DNA of 64,000 nucleotides from Legionella cherrii (lineage in GTDB: Bacteria; Pseudomonadota; Gammaproteobacteria; Legionellales; Legionellaceae): assembly GCF_900635815.1 (NCBI RefSeq), contig NZ_LR134173.1:967501-1031500 (forward strand), given 5' to 3'. The notes below the pieces were generated by a model. The model ran no database searches and was not told the origin of the DNA. It worked only from the letters and a program-made list of their open reading frames with translations. A program made the position numbers and the translations under genes. Positions 55,452 to 63,379 of the stretch are shown here, one piece after another (position 1 is the stretch's first letter; each line of letters opens with the position of its first letter).

Positions 55452-57797
55452 ATGAAAGACAAATACGATCTGAGCCAACAAGAGCCAATGGATATAATAA
55501 GAAAGGAACGAGGGGCGGTATCGCAACCCATAATGACTCAGTTATCCACGCAGCAATTGGATGATGTTGATGAAGCAACTACCGCATCGATTATGGAGCA
55601 AACTAATGTAATTGGTGCTGATGTGAATGCTGAAGACATGAATCAATCTAATCCACTTTGGACGCTTCCTGATGAAATGATGATGTACATTCTGAGTCAA
55701 GTCCCTCCACACGATTTGCTCAATGCACGACTCATGGCGAAATCCAAAACGGCGGTAGTTAATGCAACACTTGAACTAATAACCAGACCTCATTTTATCA
55801 TCAATTACTTAAGCCATGCGGATGGAATTAAGGGGCATCAATTTACCGCGTTTTATCAGAGAACAGCGTGCTATCAAGAATTAAAGCGCAAAGTCCTTAC
55901 TCAGGAATTGCTTACTGCTGAGGAAGCCATTTGTTATACGCTCACCCGCGATTGCAATGTCTTACCTCCTAACGTAAAGCAAGCGATGGATGAGATAACG
56001 CTAGATGAAAACACCAGGGAGCATCTGGAGCTTATCCTGACTGCATCAGAGGACATCAATGCAGGTAACGCCAAATTGGAAAAGCTCTCTAATTATCCAC
56101 TATCGCTCCTAAATCAACACATGATGGATTATAAACAAAAATTAATGACTCACGTGAGACAGCATCACCCGCACCGATTCGTTAATTTGCTCGCTGGAGC
56201 CAATCTGAGTGGTTTGCAATTTAGAAATGAGGATTTTTCTTATCTTAATCTATGCGGTGTAAAATTGAGTTATGCTGATCTTTGTCAGACGAAGTTTCGC
56301 GGTGCTTATCTGAGAGGTGTTGACTTCAATGGAGCACTTTTGAGGGAAGTGGATTTTACAGAAGCGATATTAAAAGGCATACAATTAAACAGAGCAAACC
56401 TTGATGAAGTTGATTTATCGACAATCGATTTAGATGGAGTTGATTTCGAATGGGCTTATATTCGCAATATGAAGCTTTTGCCTAAAGGAGCGCTGAGTAG
56501 TCCAGCGGAACTGCAAGCCGTTTTATCTCAATTTGAACAAAAGATTGCAAAACACTCACTTGGAAGCAAGCGCAAACTTGAGGAGCAAATATTAAAAGAA
56601 ATTGCTGAGCAGATTGAAGCAGAAAGGGAACTAAGTCTAAAGGAAAAAATAGCTTTGTTAGATATGGCAATGAGTCTGGTGAAGCAAGAGCAACTGATTA
56701 CCGGCATCTTTCCGTTTCAAAATGCATGTCAGAAGTTAAAGGGAAAGCTCATACCATCGCAACCCCAACAAGATATTCCAGAGCATCCACTGAAAAAAGA
56801 GGCTCAGAAAATTATCGAGCGCACGTTAAAGATTCTGGATGGAGAAGAGTCAAAATATCCACAGTTAAAAATTCCAAAGTCGATTGATGCTTCGGCTTAT
56901 AAAAAGGAATATGGATTGCTCATGGACTGTATTGCAAAGTACCCTGAATTAAATGATAGCTCCAAGATTGCCGAAGCCTTGGGAATTAGTCTTGAAATGT
57001 GGCAGCTGCTCTATATTACTTGTCCAATCATTATATTTAAGCCGTTAAAATCACCAGTTATAGTATACGACGAGATTCAAGACGATGGTGAAAATAAAGA
57101 AAAGCATTATGCGAGCGAAGTATTTAATAGTTATCGGTTTGAAATACAAAATCTTCAAAGAATAAAGTTAAATGATTTAGATCAATATTTATATGAGGAA
57201 GAAGATTTCGTAATTTTGGAAGAGGATGGACAAACTGACATACGAGTAAAATTGGGTGATTTATTTATTACGATTTGTCCGAGTGGTAAGGCAGGTATTT
57301 CTTCATCGATTGAAGTCATCGATTTTACAAAGCGTGAGCGAAAACCAGCATTCGCAGTTAATTTGGCTCTTTATGAAGGTATACCCTTTGAGGCGTTTAT
57401 TCCTTTAAATCCTTATGTTAACTATGGATACGCACCCGCTCCAAGTTTAGTACTTTCAGCCGATAATATTAAAAGAATGCAAGAAGCTTATGTATTAAAA
57501 AGACAAATTATAGAAAGGGTATTTGCATCCGAACAGATCAATCGCAATCGTAAAAACGATCTTTTTTCCCCAATCTTCGATCAGTATGAACAAGAACAAA
57601 GTCATTTGGCCATGTTGCCGGTGGAGTTATTTGATATGGTTTGTACTTACGTCCATGACAACACATTCAAACAGCGCAAGAACACTTCTTCTCTTGCTAA
57701 AGTCACGGAATTACATGGACTATTCTTTAGGAGAGCGCAACATGCTTCAGCGGATATTCAAGGAGACATCGCAGAACGCAACATACTCCTATTGTAG
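55452..57797 (+). CDS. F-box and pentapeptide-repeat protein, effector candidate
   Basis: 781 residues. An F-box-like segment (about 69-105, LWTLPDEMMMYILSQVPPHDLL, then NARLMAK) would bind host Skp1 and recruit an SCF ubiquitin ligase. Residues about 240-335 form pentapeptide repeats (A-N/D-L-x-x type, for example GANLSGLQF and ANLDEVDL), a right-handed beta-helix likely to bind a target. The last 70 residues contain a second LPVELFDMVCTYVHD segment, also F-box-like. The middle third is unrecognised. F-box proteins are essentially eukaryotic and are known as Legionella effectors. An AGGTG ribosome binding site precedes the ATG. No signal peptide. Confidence 0.7.
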   Translation: MKDKYDLSQQEPMDIIRKERGAVSQPIMTQLSTQQLDDVDEATTASIMEQTNVIGADVNAEDMNQSNPLWTLPDEMMMYILSQVPPHDLLNARLMAKSKTAVVNATLELITRPHFIINYLSHADGIKGHQFTAFYQRTACYQELKRKVLTQELLTAEEAICYTLTRDCNVLPPNVKQAMDEITLDENTREHLELILTASEDINAGNAKLEKLSNYPLSLLNQHMMDYKQKLMTHVRQHHPHRFVNLLAGANLSGLQFRNEDFSYLNLCGVKLSYADLCQTKFRGAYLRGVDFNGALLREVDFTEAILKGIQLNRANLDEVDLSTIDLDGVDFEWAYIRNMKLLPKGALSSPAELQAVLSQFEQKIAKHSLGSKRKLEEQILKEIAEQIEAERELSLKEKIALLDMAMSLVKQEQLITGIFPFQNACQKLKGKLIPSQPQQDIPEHPLKKEAQKIIERTLKILDGEESKYPQLKIPKSIDASAYKKEYGLLMDCIAKYPELNDSSKIAEALGISLEMWQLLYITCPIIIFKPLKSPVIVYDEIQDDGENKEKHYASEVFNSYRFEIQNLQRIKLNDLDQYLYEEEDFVILEEDGQTDIRVKLGDLFITICPSGKAGISSSIEVIDFTKRERKPAFAVNLALYEGIPFEAFIPLNPYVNYGYAPAPSLVLSADNIKRMQEAYVLKRQIIERVFASEQINRNRKNDLFSPIFDQYEQEQSHLAMLPVELFDMVCTYVHDNTFKQRKNTSSLAKVTELHGLFFRRAQHASADIQGDIAERNILLL

Positions 57798-58151
57798 TGC
57801 GCAAAATAGCTTTGGAAGTGGAAGTTACATGATTTCTAATCGTACCAGTACGCTTATGCGTGCATGGTACGATTGGTAAATGATAAGAAAAGCAAGTATT
57901 CCTAAGAAATACTCAACGAGTTTTTTCTTAAAAGGAACGTCATGAATGGAGTTGGTAAATTTCTGCCTATTAAGTTATTATTTATTTTCAAAGAGAAGGC
58001 TTAACTAAGGGGCGGCAGTTATTTGATTAGCAACTTTGATGCATTGAGCCATTATTAAATAAATAGGACACTTGCTTACGTAGAAATAATGGATAATGAA
58101 AAGGTGACACCCCTCAGGGCTAAGCCTTCAAAATAGAGTAGGAGCTCATTC
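57798..58151. other. intergenic region after the F-box gene
   Basis: 354 bp. It holds the long hairpin at 57838-57874 and, near the next gene, its TAGGAG ribosome binding site. A plus-strand frame overlapping the end of the F-box gene runs in to 57879 and looks like a shadow. No other feature seen. Confidence 0.45.
57838..57874. repeat. long palindromic hairpin downstream of the F-box gene
   Basis: AATCGTACCA (57838-57847) and TGGTACGATT (57865-57874) are perfect 10-bp arms. The inner GTACGC-TTAT-GCGTGC extends the stem with one mismatch. No T run follows, so it is not a classic terminator. Confidence 0.55.
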
Positions 58152-58517
58152 TTGAAACGTCTGAATTTATCATTGCTGTTGATTCTGGCATATTCTGGTG
58201 CAACGTATGCGGCACAAAGCACAGTTGTTTGTCATATGCAAGGAATGGAAGAAGCTATTTCTTTTGCGGTACCGAGTAAAATGGGGGACTTACCTAAAAT
58301 TGATTTTGATTATCCAGTCGATGTGACCCGATTCAGTATGCGAACAGGCAATTTGTTGCTTGTCGCTATGGATCAGGATGAGAAAGATCGTCCGAGAATT
58401 TTTATTTCAGCGCAGTTAAACAAACAAAGTCAAAAGTACATTGGACAATTTATGACGGATTTTGGTGGTAATGAATTGCAACTTGATAATGGTCCGGTTT
58501 CTTGTGTGGTGAAATAA
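58152..58517 (+). CDS. small secreted protein, 121 aa
   Basis: 121 residues starting at TTG 58152, preceded by GGAG seven bases upstream; no ATG is better placed. A signal peptide (MKRLNLSLLLILAYSGATYA) ends near Ala20-Ala21. The mature protein is beta-rich, with Cys near residue 27 (VVCHM) and Cys near 118 (VSCVVK) that could form a disulfide between its ends. No family recognised; it is probably a periplasmic or extracellular small beta protein. Confidence 0.6.
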   Translation: MKRLNLSLLLILAYSGATYAAQSTVVCHMQGMEEAISFAVPSKMGDLPKIDFDYPVDVTRFSMRTGNLLLVAMDQDEKDRPRIFISAQLNKQSQKYIGQFMTDFGGNELQLDNGPVSCVVK

Positions 58518-58532
58518 GCTAATAATTCTTGG

Positions 58533-58844
58533 TTACGATTCGATCGTGCTGTTAAGTGCTTCGATTTCATCAAGAATTTTTAAAAATTGTTTTCCAAATG
58601 GAGTAACGAAATACTCCACTCTGGGAGGAATTTCGTGAAAAATGTTCTTCCCAAGAATGCCGAATTCCAGGTTTTTTCTAAGGCATTGATTTAAAACTTT
58701 GGTGGTGAGGCCTTCGACAAGGCGTACCATTTCTCCGGGGCGATTGATTCCATCACGCAAAAGAGAATAGACGGTAAGTGACCATTTACAACCGTAAATC
58801 GTCTCAACCATAGTCATTGTTTTTAGAGGTTTTTTTTGTTCCAA
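58533..58844 (-). CDS. HxlR-family transcriptional regulator
   Basis: 103-residue winged helix. The HxlR signature is present: YGCKWSLTVYSLLRDGINRPGEM (split across residues 17-39) and LTTKVLNQCLRKNLEFGILGK, then PRVEYFVTPFGKQFLKIL. The Cys in GCKW may sense oxidants or quinones, as in HypR/YodB-like members. The start is a TTG at 58842-58844. It is divergent to an SDR gene and probably represses it from repeats in between. Two identical 9-10-bp motifs lie upstream (listed separately). Confidence 0.8.
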   Translation of the reverse strand: MEQKKPLKTMTMVETIYGCKWSLTVYSLLRDGINRPGEMVRLVEGLTTKVLNQCLRKNLEFGILGKNIFHEIPPRVEYFVTPFGKQFLKILDEIEALNSTIES

Positions 58845-58880
58845 TTTTTTTCTTCAAGTCATTCAATAAGACATACCAAA

Positions 58881-58933
58881 AAGTACCTACCGTACCACTA
58901 AGTACCTACTTTTTTTAAAATTATATAGTACCC
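58881..58933. promoter_or_regulatory. GTACC-type repeats in the hxlR/SDR divergent region
   Basis: AAGTACCTAC occurs at 58881-58890 and AAGTACCTAC again from 58900, 19 bp apart. A further TAGTACCC lies at 58926-58933, and GTACC recurs at 58892. HxlR-family operators often contain GTAC half-sites, so this is a likely regulator site. A TATATAG overlapping the third copy could be a -10. Confidence 0.45.
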
Positions 58934-58973
58934 ATAATCGATGGAACAAATATTTTTAAAAATGGTGAGCAAC

Positions 58974-59738
58974 ATGTCAAATCAGAAATTAGCGATAATT
59001 GTAGGTGGCTCCAGTGGTATGGGATTAGAAACAGCAAAAAGACTGGCAGCAAATGGTTTGGATTTATTGATTACGGGTACAAATGAGCAAAAACTGAAGC
59101 ATGCTGTTGATGAAATCAAGAGTATAGGAGGAAATGTCGCGAGTTTAGTAGTTAGTCTTTATGATAAAACCCATGTGTCACAATTGGTTATGAATATAAA
59201 AAATGAAACGCGCCCGATAAAGTATCTTGTAAATGCGGCTGGCTATTTCAAACCGGTACCCTTTTTAGAACATACAGAAGCAGATTACGATCTGCAGGTG
59301 GATCTCAATAAGGCATTCTTCTTTATCACCCAGGCCGTTGCTGAAAAAATGAAACAGGATGGGGGCGGGTCAATAGTTAACATTGGCTCCATGTGGGCCA
59401 AACAAGCAGTCAAGGCTACGCCTTCATCAGCGTACTCGATGCAAAAAGCAGCGTTGCACTCGCTAACCCAACATTTAGCAATGGAACTTGCAGAATTTAA
59501 TATCAGAGTTAATGCGGTAGCACCTGCAGTGGTTGTAACCCCTATCTACAAATCGTTTATTGACGAAGATAAGATTGACGTATCGCTACAGAGTTTTAAT
59601 GGATTTCATCCTTTAGGCAGAGTGGGGCAGGCCCCAGATGTTGCTCATGCCATTGAATTTCTTCTGTCCGACAAAGCAAGCTGGATCACCGGAGAGATTA
59701 TGAATGTTGATGGAGGCGTTATGGCAGGAAGAAATTAA
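58974..59738 (+). CDS. short-chain dehydrogenase/reductase
   Basis: 254 residues from ATG 58974, supported by the GGTGAG ribosome binding site at 58965-58970; the frame opens at ATG 58941. Classical SDR: cofactor loop VGGSSGMGLE, NAAG near 86, Ser near 141 (NIGSMWA), Tyr near 154 (SAYSMQKAAL) with Lys four residues on, and the end WITGEIMNVDGG. The catalytic set is complete. It may reduce a quinone, aldehyde or ketone; the divergent HxlR regulator suggests an inducible detoxification role. Confidence 0.82.
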   Translation: MSNQKLAIIVGGSSGMGLETAKRLAANGLDLLITGTNEQKLKHAVDEIKSIGGNVASLVVSLYDKTHVSQLVMNIKNETRPIKYLVNAAGYFKPVPFLEHTEADYDLQVDLNKAFFFITQAVAEKMKQDGGGSIVNIGSMWAKQAVKATPSSAYSMQKAALHSLTQHLAMELAEFNIRVNAVAPAVVVTPIYKSFIDEDKIDVSLQSFNGFHPLGRVGQAPDVAHAIEFLLSDKASWITGEIMNVDGGVMAGRN

Positions 59739-59767
59739 CAGGTACTTTTAGGATATGATGCGGGTTG

Positions 59768-59814
59768 GAACCCTCACCGAACTATGGGCACCTTCTCCCC
59801 CAAGGGGAGAAGGG
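59768..59814. repeat. dispersed palindromic repeat, copy 4
   Basis: CCTTCTCCCC-CAA-GGGGAGAAGG (59791-59813), two perfect 10-bp arms, preceded by AACCCTCACCGAACTATGGGC. It matches the arms at 36.27 and 12.7 kb. It lies between converging genes and may terminate both. Confidence 0.6.
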
Positions 59815-59817
59815 AAT

Positions 59818-61005
59818 TTATTTAGGATGGAATCGTTTAAAAAATTGTAGCATTTCATAAAAAACGTAGGGTGCTGCCTCCCGATGGTCGAGTGTATCAC
59901 TGACCGATTGAATAGAAACAGCGCTGCTGTATTTTGTAAATTGGTCATAAGCAAGTTCAGCTCCATGATAAGGAACATCTTTATCTCCTTTGGTGCCAAC
60001 GAGCAGTAACGGTGCAGTGGGTGAAAAATCATAATGATTGAAATAGCTCTTCAGGTTCTCTGAATTGGCATCGGTATGATCTAAGATGGCATTGAAGAAC
60101 TCCTGTTGAAAAATAAATGCTGGATTTTGAGGTAGTGCATTAAGTATTTCTTTAGAGGAATGGAGTCCATCAAATAATTCTGGAACAATGGCATTATACG
60201 GGCTAACAAATATCTGATTTAAATCAGTCCAGTAGTTTTTATAGGTTTGTAGTGAATAGAAAAAATACGCTAAATATGCAGTAGCCCTTGGTCCAGGATC
60301 AAGCATAATGAATTTCATGGTTTCATTCCAGTCATAAGGTGCGGAACCTAATGCAACTGCAGTAATGGGTATGTTTGGATACTGCTTTGCAAGTAATTCA
60401 AATAGGACTAAAGAAGAAAACCCACCTTCGGAGTAACCACCAATAAAAAGCTGGTCATTCACTTTAATATTTATTATTTTAGCAAGTTCTTTGGCTGCTA
60501 AAAGCATATTGACGCTGCTGCTGGCAAGCGTTTCATATTGTACATAAGGATGCAGCGTTAACTCATTATCTCCGAAACCAAGGTAATCCGGCATAACAGT
60601 CAGGTAACCACCATGACTGGCAAACAAGGCAGGATAAATCGAATCGCCTTCCTTCATTCTGGAAGGAGCATCTTCATGATTGAATCGAGTTCCATGTTGA
60701 TAGCTGACAATGCCCAAGTCAGCTGCTCCTGATGGTACAGCCATTAGGCCTGAGGCAATCGTCAAATGTCCATCAGGGGCGGGAGTTTTATAGTTGATTT
60801 TATAAAGTGTCACATCGTAATGGGCTTCAAGTACTTCAAGTGGGGGCATTTTTTTTAATATTATCTGTGCTGTTTCTTTAGACAATGTGCCAAGATCCGT
60901 ATAGCTCACTAAGATTGTCTGATGGTTTGTCAGTGATTGGCTGTAAGCGTTAGCACTTAAAAAGAAATAGAAAAAAATGAATATTATTTTTTTAAAATGG
61001 ATCAT
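59818..61005 (-). CDS. secreted alpha/beta hydrolase (esterase/lipase-like)
   Basis: 395 residues. Signal peptide of about 21 residues (hydrophobic IIFIFFYFFLSANAYS, cleavage near ANA). The mature part is an alpha/beta hydrolase with the nucleophile Ser in IGGYSEGGFSS (G-x-S-x-G) near residue 196. An acid residue lies in TKGDKDVPYHG near 340, and the catalytic His is probably in TLDHREAAPYV near 376. A possible oxyanion segment is VSYQHGTRFNHED near 100-112. It resembles secreted lipases of Legionella and may act on lipids outside the cell. Substrate unknown. The SDR gene faces it. Confidence 0.78.
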   Translation of the reverse strand: MIHFKKIIFIFFYFFLSANAYSQSLTNHQTILVSYTDLGTLSKETAQIILKKMPPLEVLEAHYDVTLYKINYKTPAPDGHLTIASGLMAVPSGAADLGIVSYQHGTRFNHEDAPSRMKEGDSIYPALFASHGGYLTVMPDYLGFGDNELTLHPYVQYETLASSSVNMLLAAKELAKIINIKVNDQLFIGGYSEGGFSSLVLFELLAKQYPNIPITAVALGSAPYDWNETMKFIMLDPGPRATAYLAYFFYSLQTYKNYWTDLNQIFVSPYNAIVPELFDGLHSSKEILNALPQNPAFIFQQEFFNAILDHTDANSENLKSYFNHYDFSPTAPLLLVGTKGDKDVPYHGAELAYDQFTKYSSAVSIQSVSDTLDHREAAPYVFYEMLQFFKRFHPK

Positions 61006-61275
61006 TGCGATCTGATTTCCTTTAGCGTATTTGATGAATCAGCTTATTTAAGTTTGATTTAAATATCAAGGAATAAGATGGGACAAAAATATCCTCTAGT
61101 AAGACTCCTTTTGTTTTTACTTTGTCGTTTCTCTATTCGATTGAGACCAATGGTTTTTATTGCAAGCAAGTGAGTGTAAACCTGTAGACATACAATAAGT
61201 TTCTGTTAACCTATAGCAATCAGAAAATTTCTGATTCAATTCTTTTGTTATCTGTTAATGTTAAATGGAGTGAAC

Positions 61276-62403
61276 GTGATCATATTAAAACAAAAAAGGA
61301 AATTTCTTTTCAGCCTGTTTCTTGCTAACAGCACCTTGGCTTTTTCTGGCGCTATGGGTAGTGCTCAGGATCTTACCAACGGCTTTTTCGTTACTGGAGC
61401 TCCAATATATGGCTCTTTAAGTGATGAAGGAATTAATAAAACTGTATTTGCCGATACTTTTACTGCTAATGGTGACATTGAAGGACACCAAATAAGTCTT
61501 GATTCACGTTGGGGTTTCTTAGTGGGTGTGGGTTATAAATTTAACCCAGACAATGATATCACCTTGACGTATACCAATTTAAAAAGTAAAGGCTTTAACG
61601 ACATCGATAATACTGGCCCCAATGGCGTATTGTCTAATCGATTAAGTCAAATCGTACAAAATGACCAAAATTTCATTATAAATAATCCTGTAACTAATAT
61701 ATCGTTTAATGGGCAGCAAATGATCGATGCGAGCGCATCTGTCAGTTCTCATTATGATTTTCAAACGGTTGAGTTACTCACCCATCATTATTTCCAAAAT
61801 TCATTATTAAATCACGTTCGATTCTCACGTTTTTATGGAATAAAGGCTACTGAGTTTAAAAAAGGGTTTTCTGCTGAGTATGCTGGATCATGGGCATTAT
61901 TCGATTTTAATGGAATTCCACCTACTACAGTTCTAGTTCCATTAGAGGACGAAATTGATTATGCTGCAAAGTATTTCGGAATTGGTCCCCAAATTGGTAT
62001 GGGTGCAACTTGGAGTCTAAATCGTTATATAAGTATTCTTGGTGATGTATCTGCGGCTGTTTTAGGTGGTTCATATAGTTCCAGCTGGGATGAGGATTTA
62101 AATACTTCTAGAGCTATTCCTAATATTCCAGTTATCCCAGCCAATGATCATTATGGTTACAATCAATCTACGCCAACAACTCTTTGGACTTCTATTGTAG
62201 TAGGCTCAAATTTAGCAGTTGCTGCACAGATTCCTTTTAGTAATGGCAGCAGTTTTGGTGTTCAAGGAGGTATTAATACCGAACAATATTGGTCGCAGGT
62301 TAATGCCGATTCAATACGTAGCAGCATTACTAAAAATAATGTCTATTTCGCGCAACGATTTGCTGTTCGTGATGTGTTCATTAAATTAAGCTACACGTGT
62401 TAA
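61276..62403 (+). CDS. outer-membrane protein, Legionella pore-forming (MOMP-like) family
   Basis: 375 residues from GTG 61276, which has a GGAG five bases upstream; the ATG at 61258 has none and would add six residues. A signal peptide follows (KFLFSLFLANSTLAFSGAMG region). The mature part is a beta-barrel with alternating hydrophobic/aromatic strands (LVGVGYKFNPDNDITLTYTNL, then ISILGDVSAAVLGGSYSSSW) and Asn/Ser/Thr-rich loops. It ends FIKLSYTC rather than in the usual aromatic residue. The layout resembles the Legionella pore-forming OMP family, by memory. It sits 127 bp before lpxA. Confidence 0.7.
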   Translation: MIILKQKRKFLFSLFLANSTLAFSGAMGSAQDLTNGFFVTGAPIYGSLSDEGINKTVFADTFTANGDIEGHQISLDSRWGFLVGVGYKFNPDNDITLTYTNLKSKGFNDIDNTGPNGVLSNRLSQIVQNDQNFIINNPVTNISFNGQQMIDASASVSSHYDFQTVELLTHHYFQNSLLNHVRFSRFYGIKATEFKKGFSAEYAGSWALFDFNGIPPTTVLVPLEDEIDYAAKYFGIGPQIGMGATWSLNRYISILGDVSAAVLGGSYSSSWDEDLNTSRAIPNIPVIPANDHYGYNQSTPTTLWTSIVVGSNLAVAAQIPFSNGSSFGVQGGINTEQYWSQVNADSIRSSITKNNVYFAQRFAVRDVFIKLSYTC

Positions 62404-62530
62404 TCTAAAAATCTGATATCCAAAAGCGTGTTTAGATTGATAAAGACTTTACGGGGTGCATTAGGGTTGGATACTTAATGCGCCTTTGAAAAAGGACTGT
62501 CGTTTTGAGATTTAAGTTGTGGAGGTAAAA

Positions 62531-63355
62531 ATGCTAGTGAGTCAATTAGATCATTTAGCAAGTCCTGTTATTCCTACCCTCAATCAAATTCATCCAACTG
62601 CATTGATTGCTCCTGGGGCTAAAATCGGTCCTAATGTCACAATTGGTCCTTACTCTATAATTGGTGAAAATGTAAGGATTGCTCAAGGAACGTCAATTGC
62701 TTCTCACGTAACCATAGAGGGATGGACAGAAATTGGGGAGCGTAATCAGATAGGCGCAGGGGCAATTATCGGCGGCATTCCTCAGGATCTCAAATTTAAT
62801 GGGGAGGTAAGCAAAGTACTCATTGGAAATGATAATATTATTCGAGAGTACGTCACTATAAATCGTGGAACGAGAGGAGGGGGCGGCAAGACGTGTATTG
62901 GCAATAATAATGTTCTGATGACCTCAGCACATGTGGGTCATGACGTGCTTATTGGGGATCATAATATCATTTCAAATGCTGTTGCCATCGGTGGACATGT
63001 CGTCATTGAAGATTGGGTCACTGTGGGTGCGCTTTGTGGTTTGCATCAATTTATCAAGTTGGGCCGTATGTCCATGATAGGAGCCCTTAGTTTAATCACT
63101 AAAGATGTTTGCCCTTATGCTTTGGTTTCAGGAAATCCTGCAAAATTATATGGCATTAATGTAGAACGTCTACGCCGAAGAGGGTATTCATCTGAAGCAA
63201 AAAGTTGTATTAAGCGTGCATATAAGACTTTATTTAATAAGGGATTGAGTATTGCAGAAGCAATCATACAAGTACAATCCGAGTTTGCGGATAATATTGA
63301 TATCCATCACATCGTGCAATTTCTTAAAGGTTCAACGCGTGGATTGTATCGTTAA
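62531..63355 (+). CDS. lpxA: acyl-ACP--UDP-N-acetylglucosamine O-acyltransferase
   Basis: 274 residues from ATG 62531, with GGAGG five bases upstream; the frame opens at GTG 62519, inside the ribosome binding site. Left-handed beta-helix of hexapeptide repeats from the N-terminus (HPTALIAPGAKIGPNVTIGPYSIIG). The catalytic His region is SAHVGHDVLIGDHNII (near 136-151). It then has GGHVVIEDWVTVGALCGLHQFIKLG and the helical C-terminus (VERLRRRGYSSEAK). It acylates UDP-GlcNAc at O3, the first step of lipid A synthesis. lpxD follows 24 bp later. Confidence 0.93.
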   Translation: MLVSQLDHLASPVIPTLNQIHPTALIAPGAKIGPNVTIGPYSIIGENVRIAQGTSIASHVTIEGWTEIGERNQIGAGAIIGGIPQDLKFNGEVSKVLIGNDNIIREYVTINRGTRGGGGKTCIGNNNVLMTSAHVGHDVLIGDHNIISNAVAIGGHVVIEDWVTVGALCGLHQFIKLGRMSMIGALSLITKDVCPYALVSGNPAKLYGINVERLRRRGYSSEAKSCIKRAYKTLFNKGLSIAEAIIQVQSEFADNIDIHHIVQFLKGSTRGLYR

Positions 63356-63379
63356 GATTCATTAATTAAAGGTATTTAA

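Noticed and set aside
57523..57879. A 118-codon frame overlapping the C-terminus of the F-box gene and running past it.
   Set aside because: Most of it is antiphase to a coding frame. A frameshifted C-terminus was considered, but the existing ending is coherent.
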